Assembly (NCBI GenBank): GCA_910578865.1
Contig: CAJTRM010000001.1
Span: forward strand, 248,248 to 312,247
Reading direction: 5' to 3'
Origin: an uncultured Dorea sp.
Lineage (GTDB): Bacteria; Bacillota; Clostridia; Lachnospirales; Lachnospiraceae
Length of the DNA: 64,000 bases
In this document: positions 52,432-62,123 of the stretch, piece after piece
Position numbering within the stretch: the first letter of the stretch is position 1
How the letters are laid out: each line of letters starts with the position of its first letter
Position numbers and translations under genes: made by a program
Notes under the pieces: model-generated
Seen by the model: the letters and a program-made list of their open reading frames with translations, nothing else
The model's database searches: none
What the model was told of the DNA's origin: nothing

Positions 52432-53889
52432 TTATAAATAATTTTTCCACCCTGACGGGACCCTGTATTTATAGACACTTTGAAATTGATCAACTCCTTT
52501 CATGCGCTTACTGTCACTTTCAATGATTTCAATATCATCTATGTGAAAATCCATAAGCCGCTTTTCTGTTTTTTCCTTTATATTTAAACTTTTGATTCTT
52601 TTATAATCCAGGCCCATATAAGAAGCTGCAACAATATCTGTGGCAATCGGATTCATTCCGGCAATGATAACGCCGCTCCTCACACGGGTCGGCGCCAGAG
52701 GACCTTCGCCTTCACCGCCCACAATTCCGTCAATGACTGATAAGTATCTCCTTTTTTCTTTTGACAGCACGCCTTTTTTATCGCTGAACAACAACACTCT
52801 GTTCAAATCTACCGCCATCCTCCATGTCGTGTCATTCCCATACCAATCACCCCCTCTATTCTGACCGTTCTTTTCTTTTATGTTCAGTAACTCCTTCCCT
52901 TTCAAATATGCGGCATACAGATATTTCCCGTATTTCCAGTTCTTACCGAGCGTTAAATCTTTGATTCGTCTGTCTAAAGCCGCCTGCCTGCTTTCAACAG
53001 AAAACTCATCCCCTCCCTGGCGCTGCGTGCCGATCTGGTAATGAACCAGATAATTTTTATTTCCATTTATGCCTACCATATTTTTGACATTAAGTGTAAC
53101 CCCCACTTTTCTGTGCACTTTTAATTTGGGAACTGATATTACAGCATCTGCATTCAAGATTGTATTGGAAATAAAATATTTATGATGCCCTTTCGAGTGA
53201 GCGGCTACGGTTTCCTTCCGATTATAATCAGCACCATAAAATCTTTTCGGATCCACTCCGTTTAATTCACTCTCTTTTTTTAAATCTACTATCGTATAGC
53301 CTGACGGATCACCTTTTAATGGAATCCGCTGCCATACAATCCCATATTTATATATCGTTCTCTCTCTGCGCAGATCTATCAGATCAATCTCTACAGGTGT
53401 ATCTCTCAGCTGTTTTTTGTAATAATCTATTACGGCTTTCATCCCATTTTTCCGAATCAGCCGTTCAAAATCGCAATTCATCTGTGGAGCATCCGCCACA
53501 ATAATTTTCCCGTATCCGCCCAGAGCCAGAAGCACATAATCAATAATCACACGTATTACGGAACCATGTGTAACCGTTGACTGACTCGTCCTGTCATTGA
53601 CATTTAAGTCAAGTACAAAATTCGGTTTAATAACCACAGTGTCCCCGGGGGTGACGATTTCTGCCAGGGGATTCCATTTTTCTGATGCAAAGTTTTCTGA
53701 ATCCAATCCCATAAGAAATAATGCATTCCTGACTGTTTCATAAACCTGATTGCTGCGGTCTGTCTCCAGCGTGATATTCAGCTGTGCCAATTCCGGGTAG
53801 ATCTCCGGGGGATGAAAAGGCGCTCTATGCGGATAGCCTTTTTCACTATCCGCCATTTTAGATATAGATACTTTTCGTTCGTCTGACAT
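52432..53889 (-). CDS. DUF362-domain protein without ferredoxin motifs
   Basis: 485 residues. VVIKPNFVLDLNVNDRTSQS, VIRVIIDYVLLALGGYGKII, ADAVISVPKLKVHRKVGVTL and GVIIAGMNPIATDIVAASYM follow the DUF362 pattern. The 4Fe-4S cysteine pairs that many DUF362 proteins carry are absent. No signal peptide or membrane segment. Function unknown; members occur in surface-glycan loci. GAGGAGGAAGAG precedes the ATG. Confidence 0.8.
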   Translation of the reverse strand: MSDERKVSISKMADSEKGYPHRAPFHPPEIYPELAQLNITLETDRSNQVYETVRNALFLMGLDSENFASEKWNPLAEIVTPGDTVVIKPNFVLDLNVNDRTSQSTVTHGSVIRVIIDYVLLALGGYGKIIVADAPQMNCDFERLIRKNGMKAVIDYYKKQLRDTPVEIDLIDLRRERTIYKYGIVWQRIPLKGDPSGYTIVDLKKESELNGVDPKRFYGADYNRKETVAAHSKGHHKYFISNTILNADAVISVPKLKVHRKVGVTLNVKNMVGINGNKNYLVHYQIGTQRQGGDEFSVESRQAALDRRIKDLTLGKNWKYGKYLYAAYLKGKELLNIKEKNGQNRGGDWYGNDTTWRMAVDLNRVLLFSDKKGVLSKEKRRYLSVIDGIVGGEGEGPLAPTRVRSGVIIAGMNPIATDIVAASYMGLDYKRIKSLNIKEKTEKRLMDFHIDDIEIIESDSKRMKGVDQFQSVYKYRVPSGWKNYL

Positions 53890-53923
53890 CTCTTCCTCCT
53901 CTAAACCCTATGTGCCTGAACCC

Positions 53924-54875
53924 TCAAATCAGTCTTATCCTTTTCACCTTCGGCATGTAATCCCCGGAAGATATTTCTACATTTTGCAGCTTTTTGTACA
54001 GTTGACTTACAGTCACTACCTCAATCTTCGGATTCCCGGCCAGATAGTTCATAACATTATGAAATTTTCTTATAGTATCCTTATCCGGCTCAAATAACGA
54101 TCTCTCCCGGTACACTCCTGTCATAAAAAACTTATATAATGAAAAACTGTGCATAAAAATATTCGTATAAGCATGATGCTGTGCTATATTTTGTTCGCAC
54201 ACTTTTTTGATCTCATCTGCAGTGCTGTAATTAATATCCAGTTTCTGAATCTGATTGTTGGCCGATTTACAGGGTATCACATAATCCGTCTTAATCTTGT
54301 ACACACTCACGGGATATTCTAAGATACCGTTTAATTCATGAATTCTGTTTTTATATTTTCCTGTCACCTTACAGTTACTGTATTTATAAAAGACACTGGA
54401 ATCTATTTTTATTTCCGTTTCCCTTAAAGCCTGTAAGGTGGCCATGTTAATACCATACCCCCCCCCCTCTATGCGCGATCGGTTTTTTACCTGTCACATT
54501 CTGAATATCCTCTATTCCTTTCTCCATGATATAGATCTGTTCATCAAGGGAGTATTGATTCATATATACACGTTTTCTTTCATTGCGGTCCATCAGCCAT
54601 ACAGGGTGCGTGTGAAGCTGTATATCCTGTCCGTTCTTCAATAAAATATGGCAGACATCCGCCAAAAGCTTCTCGCCCATAAGGTATTTCTCATAGATAT
54701 TCAAATACCATGTTGCATGAATACCATACTGCTTAAAGGCAGATACAATATATCTGAGTCCATAGTTTCTTTTCCCGTTAGAATTAAGCAGCGTATCCGT
54801 CCTGCATGTATTTGCCACAAATGGAATCTGCGGGTTCTCCGTGTCAATTGTAATTGTAACATTCAGTTTATCCAT
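53924..54875 (-). pseudogene. polysaccharide deacetylase (NodB-like) split by a frameshift at a G10 tract; possibly phase-variable, OFF as sequenced
   Basis: The first part (54875 to 54447, 142 residues) has NodB motifs TIDTEN and QLHTHPVW and reaches AHRGGG, then stops after VWY. The second part begins in the frame one base away and continues the domain (NMATLQALRETEIKIDSSVF onward) to 53924. With nine rather than ten G the frames join as HRGGGYGINMATLQAL, the usual third motif of these deacetylases, giving a 316-residue protein; twelve G would also restore it. The substrate is probably an N-acetylated sugar of this glycan. The metal ligands Asp, His and His are in the first part. No signal peptide, so action would be cytoplasmic or membrane-near. 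A sequencing error in the homopolymer is the main alternative. Confidence 0.85.
54458..54467 (-). repeat. homopolymer tract G10 on the coding strand
   Basis: Ten consecutive C on the plus strand, read as G10 in the deacetylase gene. Such tracts slip during replication, and here the length decides whether the gene is in frame. I noticed no comparable G or C run elsewhere while reading the window. Confidence 0.9.
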
Positions 54876-54930
54876 GTCTTCTCCCCAAATCTATCCCTGT
54901 CATAGTTTCCTTCGTTTTTATTTTATCAGA

Positions 54931-55653
54931 TCAGTTACTGGCAAATGCGATCACAGACCGCGACCACATTCTCTCCTGCGAAACACAAATCCCACCCTCT
55001 TGATACAATTTCCACAAAATATATCTTGCGATTTTCATTCTCATACTTGCTGTATACTCAAGATCTCCATATGAAAACTGAATCTTCTTAAAGTACGGCC
55101 GCAGTATTTCAAATAATGATTCCTTCGTAAAGCCGCATTCATGGGTAAAATCCATATACCGCTCATGGGTTGCCCAGATCCAGTCCATATTGGGAACATC
55201 GATCAATACCCCTCCGCTTTCTGAGCAATGCACTTTCATCTCCCGAACCGTTTCTAGTATACTCTCTTTCTCCATATGCTCAAACACTGCTCTGGAACAG
55301 ATAATATCAAACTTCTCGGAACTGTTTTTCAAAAATTCAATGCCATCACCGGTCAAATACTGTATATTCCCATTTCTTTTCTTTGCAATTCTAATATTTC
55401 CCTCACACATATCAATGCCCACAAGATTTTTAAATCCATCTTTATACATTGCCTGAAGCATTCCACCGGTTGAGCAGCCAATTTCCAATATTTTCATGTC
55501 TTTCTTATTACCAAAATATTGCTTATAGTATCTTTTATATATCTCGCCCATATGTCTATCGTAATCCCGCAGATCGGCCTCCTTTTTCCCCTGCCATACC
55601 TCTGCTCTGACCTGATCATAATTTTCAAAAAGTTTTTTTCTATAGGACTTCAT
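54931..55653 (-). CDS. class I SAM-dependent methyltransferase
   Basis: 240 residues. ILEIGCSTGGMLQAMYKDGF (motif I), GIDMCEGNIRIAKKR (motif II) and FDIICSRAVFEHMEKESILE are clear. The end (GDLEYTASMRMKIARYILWK) is specific to glycan-locus methyltransferases of this type. It likely methylates a sugar hydroxyl. The start at 55653 follows AAAGGAG; the upstream in-frame TTG has no proper site. Lies between asnB and the deacetylase. Confidence 0.88.
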   Translation of the reverse strand: MKSYRKKLFENYDQVRAEVWQGKKEADLRDYDRHMGEIYKRYYKQYFGNKKDMKILEIGCSTGGMLQAMYKDGFKNLVGIDMCEGNIRIAKKRNGNIQYLTGDGIEFLKNSSEKFDIICSRAVFEHMEKESILETVREMKVHCSESGGVLIDVPNMDWIWATHERYMDFTHECGFTKESLFEILRPYFKKIQFSYGDLEYTASMRMKIARYILWKLYQEGGICVSQERMWSRSVIAFASN

Positions 55654-55679
55654 AAGTTCTCCTTTCAAACATCTGTATT

Positions 55680-57602
55680 TTATACTTCGGCTTCATTTAA
55701 TGTCGGTTCTATATACTGCTCCCACCATAATGACAAGACAAAGAGCGCCCATATAGTGATCGGCTCTGAGTTTTTATCTCTTATATATCTCCTGACTTCT
55801 TTCTCTTCAAAGTATCGGGAAGCTTTTACAAAATGAAGGATACTATTCTTCATCACTGCACCTAACTGCCCCTGATACCACTCCATAAAAGGAAGCCCAA
55901 ATCCTTCTTTTTCCCGGTTTATAATACGATCAGGTATTACATTTTTCACTGCTGCCTTTAATATATGTTTGTGATTCCCTTTTTTTATTTTATAATGTTC
56001 GGGTATCCTCATCCCCCATTCCACCAATTCATGGTCTAAAAACGGCACTCTTCCCTCTACTCCCACTGCCATACATGCCCGGTCCGTCCGCGCAAGCAAA
56101 AACTCCGGTAATCTGAATCTCATATTCACACATCCCATCCAGCCCACCGTCTCACGCAGCATATTCTTTTTACATTTTCTGTAGCTCTCCAGAAAGGCCT
56201 CTCCCGTTGTATGGTTTCCTATTTCATTCAGAAATTCCTTTTTGTAAAGCCGTCTTTTTCTGTCTTCACCGATATAAACCGTACCGAACCCCCAGAATAC
56301 CGGTTCTCCCTCTGCGGCCCTCCTTAACAATTCCTCCTGATACTCTGAAATGTTAAAATGATACTTTTTTATATTTGTATAAATCATTTTCTTGATCTTC
56401 TGGGGAATCATAACATTCAACTTTTCATACCGGGCAAGTTTACTCCAATAAGTATACCCTGCAAATAATTCATCCGAGCCCTCTCCGACCTGAACTACTT
56501 TTATGCCGTTTTCCCTTGCCTGTTTTGCAATATAATATTGGGAAACGATGACCGGGTCTGCGATCGGGTCATCACTTAATTTTTTTAATGTATCTACAAA
56601 TTCTATTACATCTGTGTCATCCAGCATCTGATCATGATGAACTGCCCTGCAATAATCAGCCACGCTTTTCGCATAAGAATTCTCATTTTTATAATGACGC
56701 ATACCTTTGTATCCGGCAGTAAAGGTATGAACCTCCTGACTGTCCTCTGAAAATAAAGCTAAATTGGTACTTGAATCAATCCCTCCTGATAGAAATACAC
56801 CTACAGGAACATCTGCTGCTTTTCTTATTTTGACCGAATCCTTTAATTTATCTAAAAGCCCGGTCTTTATTCGGTCTTCACTTTCTTTTAACTTTTTCAT
56901 ATTTGCATACTTGCAGATGTCCCAGTAACAGGTCGTTTTTATTTCACCATTCAAGGTTATTTCCAGATAATGTCCTGCCGGTAACTTTTTTATATTTTTA
57001 AACAATGTATTTGGAGCAGGGACTGCAAGCAAGGACAGAAAATCATATACCGCTTTTTTATTAACCGTTTTATCTTGTTCCCAATCTTCCAGCAAAGCCC
57101 TTACATTGGAGGCAAAATTCAATTTTCCGCGCAATATACCATAATACAATGGCTTTATCCCTAACCGGTCGCGGACAAGCCACATCTTTTCCTTTTTTTC
57201 ATCCCATAAAGCAAATGCAAACATGCCGCGGAATTTCTTGATACACTGTATCCCCCATATTTCATATGCATGAATAATAACCTCTGTATCTGAATGATCA
57301 GTTTTCCACTTTACATTACGGATCTTATTGATCTCTTCTTTTATTTCCTGATAGTTATAGATCTCTCCGTTAAATACAATATGAATGCTGTCGTCTGCAT
57401 TGCTCATTGGCTGATCAGCCTGTTTTGATAAATCAATAATAGCCAGCCTTCTGTGGCCCAGTCCGACCCTTTCATTATTCAGCACACATACTCCGCTGCC
57501 GTCCGGCCCTCTTTCAGCCATAGCATCTGCCATCTTTGTAAGAACTGTTTTATTAATTTTTTTATTGTTGTCAAAACTTATACTGCCTGCAATTCCGCAC
57601 AT
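55680..57602 (-). CDS. asnB: asparagine synthase (glutamine-hydrolysing) family amidotransferase
   Basis: 640 residues. MCGIAGSISF gives the N-terminal Cys2 nucleophile of the class II glutaminase, with GLGHRRLAIIDLS and NGEIYNYQEI. The synthetase domain has the ATP loop VFLSGGIDSSTNLALF and QVGEGSDELFAGYTYW. In surface-glycan loci this family amidates the carboxyl of uronic acids; wecB-wecC nearby would supply ManNAcA as an acceptor (inference). AAGGGG precedes the start. Confidence 0.9.
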   Translation of the reverse strand: MCGIAGSISFDNNKKINKTVLTKMADAMAERGPDGSGVCVLNNERVGLGHRRLAIIDLSKQADQPMSNADDSIHIVFNGEIYNYQEIKEEINKIRNVKWKTDHSDTEVIIHAYEIWGIQCIKKFRGMFAFALWDEKKEKMWLVRDRLGIKPLYYGILRGKLNFASNVRALLEDWEQDKTVNKKAVYDFLSLLAVPAPNTLFKNIKKLPAGHYLEITLNGEIKTTCYWDICKYANMKKLKESEDRIKTGLLDKLKDSVKIRKAADVPVGVFLSGGIDSSTNLALFSEDSQEVHTFTAGYKGMRHYKNENSYAKSVADYCRAVHHDQMLDDTDVIEFVDTLKKLSDDPIADPVIVSQYYIAKQARENGIKVVQVGEGSDELFAGYTYWSKLARYEKLNVMIPQKIKKMIYTNIKKYHFNISEYQEELLRRAAEGEPVFWGFGTVYIGEDRKRRLYKKEFLNEIGNHTTGEAFLESYRKCKKNMLRETVGWMGCVNMRFRLPEFLLARTDRACMAVGVEGRVPFLDHELVEWGMRIPEHYKIKKGNHKHILKAAVKNVIPDRIINREKEGFGLPFMEWYQGQLGAVMKNSILHFVKASRYFEEKEVRRYIRDKNSEPITIWALFVLSLWWEQYIEPTLNEAEV

Positions 57603-57628
57603 ATATAACCCCTTCCGCCTCATGCTTT

Positions 57629-59200
57629 TTATGCGTACATTTCCGTCAATTTTTCCAGCATCTTATCAAGATGCTTATCCCATGTATATTTTTCTTCCGC
57701 ATCCTTTCTTGCATTCTGCCCAAGTTTTTTTCTGAGTCCGGTATCCCTTATCAGCAGCTCAAGCTTGTCCGACATATCCTTTACATTTCCAGGTTCAAAC
57801 AGAAGCGCATTTTCTCCGTTTCTTAATATTTCACTCATTTGCCCCAGATCGGACGCCGCTATTGCCTTTCCCATCGCCATATATTCAAACAGTTTCGTTG
57901 GAGACCCAAAGAAATTACTACCGTCTTTGTTGCACACATGGGGCGCAGCCAGAATATCACAGGCCGCCAGATACGAGGGTACCTCTTCAAAACATATGCT
58001 CCCGACGCACTTCACGCAATCTTCAATCCGGGTACGCTTTAAAATTCGTTTTACTTTCGGAAAAGTTTTTCCCTCCCCGATGAGCAATAGGCTCACTTTA
58101 CTTTTATAAGCCTCATTCCGCGAGACTAATTCGGCAAAACTTTCCGCCAGTTTTTCAGCTCCATGAAATACTCCAAAAGAGCCGCAGAATCCGATGACAA
58201 TTTTATCTCTGAGATCATATTTTTCCCTTATCTCGTCTCCACTGACAGCCGGATGATATTTTTCTGTATCAACTCCGTTATAATCAACCAATATTTTCCT
58301 GCTTTCAATTCCCCGTTCCATCAAATGTTCTTTTAACACGTCACTGACACACACAATTAAGTCAGCTTTATTCAGATTCAGATTCTCGATTCGTTCAGCC
58401 AGACTTTCATATTTGAGGCCGTCTCCCCAGTTTCTGGATGTCCATACCTCTGAACTATTAAATTCAAGTATCAAAGGCACATTATATTTATATGAAAGCT
58501 GCAAACCTGTGAAATTGTTCAAAGCATAACGCTGGTATATAAATGCAGGCACTTTTCCCTTTTGCAGCCCATATATGTCATTAGAGGCACTGAAATTGAA
58601 ATATAAATTTCTTAATTCACCAAAATCATGATATGCTTTCATCGATATATGATGAATCTCGTCCGTCTGCACCTCACTGGAAATATAGTCTGTCGTATAT
58701 ACCGGAATCTGTCCGTATCTCCTCACCAATGCATTTAGAACCCCTGTAGAATGGGCAACCATTCCGCCGGACTGTACTCCATATGACATCGTAGTTTTGA
58801 TATATACGGGCATAGCGTTTTTCCTGTATTGCTTCCTGACCGTTCGGCGTTCCAGGCACTCAATCCTGTCCTGTGCAAAACTTATGACCCGGCTTAAGCT
58901 CCTTTCCTCCCGCCTCTTTTTTACAAGCCGGCGCAGTAAATACCAGGCTGTTATAACTTTTTCTCTTTTTGAATCCTTCAATACCATTGCCACTGCACCG
59001 GATTGAAGGAACAGATTGTGTATCTTGTCAGTCACACCTATAATGGAATCAATATCTGCCGTCACAAAATAGATCCTGGGACAGAAACCGCAGCCTGCTC
59101 TGCCCGCAGCAAAATCATCATACGGCAATATCTTTCCTTCTCCAATAACAGGATTAAATAACGGAATATTGTCTACGATATATATCTTTTCCCATGCCAT
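57629..59200 (-). CDS. family 4 glycosyltransferase with N-terminal extension
   Basis: 523 residues. The first ~130 have no clear family match and include two cysteines in GRAGCGFCP. From ~135 on is GT4: YGVQSGGMVAHSTGVLNALV, EFNSSEVWTSRNWGDGLKYE, IVIGFCGSFGVFHGAEKLAE, and SPTKLFEYMAMGKAIAASDL at the donor site. Retaining transferase. Its start follows the radical SAM stop after two bases, indicating coupling. Confidence 0.88.
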   Translation of the reverse strand: MAWEKIYIVDNIPLFNPVIGEGKILPYDDFAAGRAGCGFCPRIYFVTADIDSIIGVTDKIHNLFLQSGAVAMVLKDSKREKVITAWYLLRRLVKKRREERSLSRVISFAQDRIECLERRTVRKQYRKNAMPVYIKTTMSYGVQSGGMVAHSTGVLNALVRRYGQIPVYTTDYISSEVQTDEIHHISMKAYHDFGELRNLYFNFSASNDIYGLQKGKVPAFIYQRYALNNFTGLQLSYKYNVPLILEFNSSEVWTSRNWGDGLKYESLAERIENLNLNKADLIVCVSDVLKEHLMERGIESRKILVDYNGVDTEKYHPAVSGDEIREKYDLRDKIVIGFCGSFGVFHGAEKLAESFAELVSRNEAYKSKVSLLLIGEGKTFPKVKRILKRTRIEDCVKCVGSICFEEVPSYLAACDILAAPHVCNKDGSNFFGSPTKLFEYMAMGKAIAASDLGQMSEILRNGENALLFEPGNVKDMSDKLELLIRDTGLRKKLGQNARKDAEEKYTWDKHLDKMLEKLTEMYA

Positions 59201-59202
59201 GC

Positions 59203-60165
59203 TTAATATCCTTTCGGTCCCGGCAATGTATCACAGTATCGGCATAATTTGACGCCTGCTCTGCCCTGCCTGAGTTTTTTCCTTATGTTTTCATACCGCT
59301 GCGAATACCATGCCTCCTGCAAGGACATTCTGTTCAGATCCGCCAGTGTATATTTTCCATAAGGATCATTACAGCACAGGCTGGTCTTTCCGTCAGGTCT
59401 TACTACCATCTGTTTATACGGCAGAATACACGACGCCTTTAATGTCTTTCTTTTGTTATTATTCGGCGACTGTCCCCCTCTGGTATTGAGCACCTCATGG
59501 ATCTTTCTGACATGGATCTCAACCTTTTTATTTAATTTTCTGTCTTTCCTGCAATACTCATGAATATTTGCAACATTCTCGATCAGTTTGAGTTCGTCAT
59601 CATAATTATCAATTACAAGTCTGTCCAGTGAGGGGATAATAGCTTTGAATTTTTCCATCGTAAGCAGCGTCCCGTTTGTATACATGTACAGGTGGGCATG
59701 GGGCACATGCTCCCGGGCATACTTTGCAAACTCTATAATCCTTGGATCAAGGAAGGGTTCATTATTAGAATGCAATGCCAGTCTTCCGGAATACTTTAAT
59801 TCTCCCAACTCATCTATGATTTTTTTAAAGAGCTCCTCGTCCATTTTCTTTAACTTCCGCGGATCTGTATTTCGATTGACCGGGCAGAACGGACAGATGC
59901 CATTGCATCGATTGATAACCTCTATCTCTATGGAGGAAAACAGCGGCTGCCTCCCCACATCATAATTCTTTCTCAGGCTCTCTTCTGTCTCTTTCTTTAT
60001 ACGCTTGTATTCTATCTTTTTCTTAATCCATTTCTCATACTTTTCATACTGTGCGGCCGACAGGCTTCTCTTCAGCAACGGTGCAATCCGCCCCATAAAA
60101 TCCAAATAAACACCGTCCTTTAAAATGTCCGTCTCCCACCTGGCATTATATCGGTTCACGATCAT
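59203..60165 (-). CDS. radical SAM/SPASM-domain protein
   Basis: 320 residues. CNGICPFCPVNRN is the CxxxCxxC motif, at residues ~90-97; LALHSNNEPFLDPRI and YMYTNGTLLTMEKF complete the barrel pattern. The C-terminal part has KTSLCCNDPYGKYTLADLNR, SLQEAWYSQRYENIR and KLCRYCDT, a SPASM/twitch arrangement. Substrate unknown. Overlaps the heparinase-like gene by four bases (ATGA) and is coupled to the GT4 gene. Differs clearly from the radical SAM protein at 18281-19321. Confidence 0.87.
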   Translation of the reverse strand: MIVNRYNARWETDILKDGVYLDFMGRIAPLLKRSLSAAQYEKYEKWIKKKIEYKRIKKETEESLRKNYDVGRQPLFSSIEIEVINRCNGICPFCPVNRNTDPRKLKKMDEELFKKIIDELGELKYSGRLALHSNNEPFLDPRIIEFAKYAREHVPHAHLYMYTNGTLLTMEKFKAIIPSLDRLVIDNYDDELKLIENVANIHEYCRKDRKLNKKVEIHVRKIHEVLNTRGGQSPNNNKRKTLKASCILPYKQMVVRPDGKTSLCCNDPYGKYTLADLNRMSLQEAWYSQRYENIRKKLRQGRAGVKLCRYCDTLPGPKGY

Positions 60166-62093
60166 AGCGTTTTCTCCTCCTTACATAGCTGTCCATATCC
60201 CGTTGAATAGATCTTGTTCCGGAAAGATACTGTAAACGGCATATTAGCATAATCTTTCACTACTATTTTGTGAGGCTGCAGCTCAATCTGTCTTACATGT
60301 TCAATTCCGGCATAACAAGCTCTCCCCACGATTCCTTCTTTGCCTGCAGAAATCAGCCGCGCTTTTGCGCGTTTTTTCATTCCAAACGTCCCGGAAAACA
60401 CATTCTGCTCAACATCTGAAACATGGATAGTATTATGTGCCTTTACACTTCTAAATCTGTCTCTTATAAATGGAAATGGAGTATAAATATACCCTCCCGG
60501 ATCTCTTGTGATATAACTCCCGTCAACAAGAACCTCTATAGATAGCTTATCATTATGCGTATGTCCTAAAAGATTTGTATTTTCGGCTGTATCTATTACC
60601 ATACAGAGAAAGATTCTTTCTCCTTTGACCACCAGCAGGCCAAACTTTTCATAATAGTATATCCGGATGCCTTCTGACAGACTTCCTGCCGTTTCACATT
60701 TATCTATATATAAAACAGTCTCTTTTTTATACGGATATACAATGTCCTCCGGCGATCCTATCTGGTTCACCCGGGCATCGTATTTGTGAGCTTCAAACTT
60801 TTTCTTTGCCAGAGAAGAAACAATACTGGACTCTAATGGAATTTCATTCACAATCTGTCCGAATTCTGAATTGGAAATCAGACCGGATACTGCTGACAAA
60901 AAGGTCCGATGATCAATAACTTTATCAATCTCCCCTTCTCCCATCGGCGTCAGCTTCAATAATCTGCCGCTGTCATTATCCCCCACCTGAACAATCTCAT
61001 GATTATCTTTTAAAATCGTTCCTGTAAAAACTGCCATATTATAAACCCGGTCAAGATACCACTGCGGGAAAAATCTGTCCGTTTTCACGTCATATTTTTG
61101 TAACGCCAGATATTTTAATCCATTTATCCCCATACGTTTATAGGACTGATAGGCTTTCTTTCTGCCTGTCTGCAGCGTCCCATACACCAGCGCAGTTGCA
61201 TACAGTACAAATTCTCCGCTTAATCTATGATAACTTGTGGATCCCTCAAAATGTCCCCCTTCTTCGTGAAACTGTTTCCCCACCTCACGGATCATCTCCT
61301 GTACTCCAAATACAAGGCATGCATCATTCCATTCGTCCGTTTCCAGATAAGCAGATGCAAATATAATCCCGGCCAGATTAGACAGATAATGGTTGGAGTT
61401 CATACCATTTCTCCCCCGCTCCAATCCATCCATAATGTATGTAAGGCTTGCTCTTATTAATGTCTCAAACCTGGTCTCAAAATCAGGATCCAGACAGCCT
61501 GTCTCGTCCAATTGCTTCAAAATGTCATGAGCCACCAAAAGGTTAACAGTCCGAATGGATGAATCCATCACTGCCGACCATTGAACTGTACGTCCGACCG
61601 GATTCATTTCTATAAAATCACACAGTTCGTTTTTGAATTCTCTGACTATATCCTTCCTATACCCTTTATCTGCCGCGGCAAATACCGCCATCTGAACAAG
61701 GTGGTAAAAACGTCCCAGTTCCCACGGACACTTTATATCCACCGCTTCTCTCTCCGATATAACTGCATTACATTTCGCAGCAGAATTGTAACTCCCCGGT
61801 TCAAAGAAGAATCCGCTTTTATAATCTACAAACCAGTTTATAGGTTGATATCCTGACAAATCACCATATTGCCTCTGCATTTTTTTAGCTGCTGTTCTTC
61901 CATACCGCTTCATAGATCGGCTCTGATAACGTTTCCCGTGCAGCCCTTTTGCACATAAATCATAGTCCGGTTTAACAAACCCGCTGCCCAGCAGATTAAA
62001 TTTGTGCTGCATATATAAATCACACAACTTTTTTAACTTTGTCATGCAGGATGCATTTACCGTAATTTTATCGATACTTATAAAAGAATACAT
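60162..62093 (-). CDS. heparinase II/III-like (alginate lyase family) protein
   Basis: 643 residues. An N-terminal alpha-toroid (WELGRFYHLVQMAVFAAADK, MNSNHYLSNLAGIIFASAYL, FEGSTSYHRLSGEFVLYATA) and a C-terminal beta domain (TNLLGHTHNDKLSIEVLVDG, DPGGYIYTPFPFIRDRFRSV, KAHNTIHVSD). His and Tyr of the lyase site are present. No signal peptide, so it stays in the cytoplasm. In biosynthetic loci beside CapK-like and GT4 genes such proteins are common, and may edit or modify uronic-acid glycans. The start at 62093 follows GGAGAAAGGT; an upstream in-frame TTG lacks a site. Confidence 0.87.
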   Translation of the reverse strand: MYSFISIDKITVNASCMTKLKKLCDLYMQHKFNLLGSGFVKPDYDLCAKGLHGKRYQSRSMKRYGRTAAKKMQRQYGDLSGYQPINWFVDYKSGFFFEPGSYNSAAKCNAVISEREAVDIKCPWELGRFYHLVQMAVFAAADKGYRKDIVREFKNELCDFIEMNPVGRTVQWSAVMDSSIRTVNLLVAHDILKQLDETGCLDPDFETRFETLIRASLTYIMDGLERGRNGMNSNHYLSNLAGIIFASAYLETDEWNDACLVFGVQEMIREVGKQFHEEGGHFEGSTSYHRLSGEFVLYATALVYGTLQTGRKKAYQSYKRMGINGLKYLALQKYDVKTDRFFPQWYLDRVYNMAVFTGTILKDNHEIVQVGDNDSGRLLKLTPMGEGEIDKVIDHRTFLSAVSGLISNSEFGQIVNEIPLESSIVSSLAKKKFEAHKYDARVNQIGSPEDIVYPYKKETVLYIDKCETAGSLSEGIRIYYYEKFGLLVVKGERIFLCMVIDTAENTNLLGHTHNDKLSIEVLVDGSYITRDPGGYIYTPFPFIRDRFRSVKAHNTIHVSDVEQNVFSGTFGMKKRAKARLISAGKEGIVGRACYAGIEHVRQIELQPHKIVVKDYANMPFTVSFRNKIYSTGYGQLCKEEKTL

Positions 62094-62123
62094 ACCTTTC
62101 TCCGTACTATTTAAAGTTCCCAA

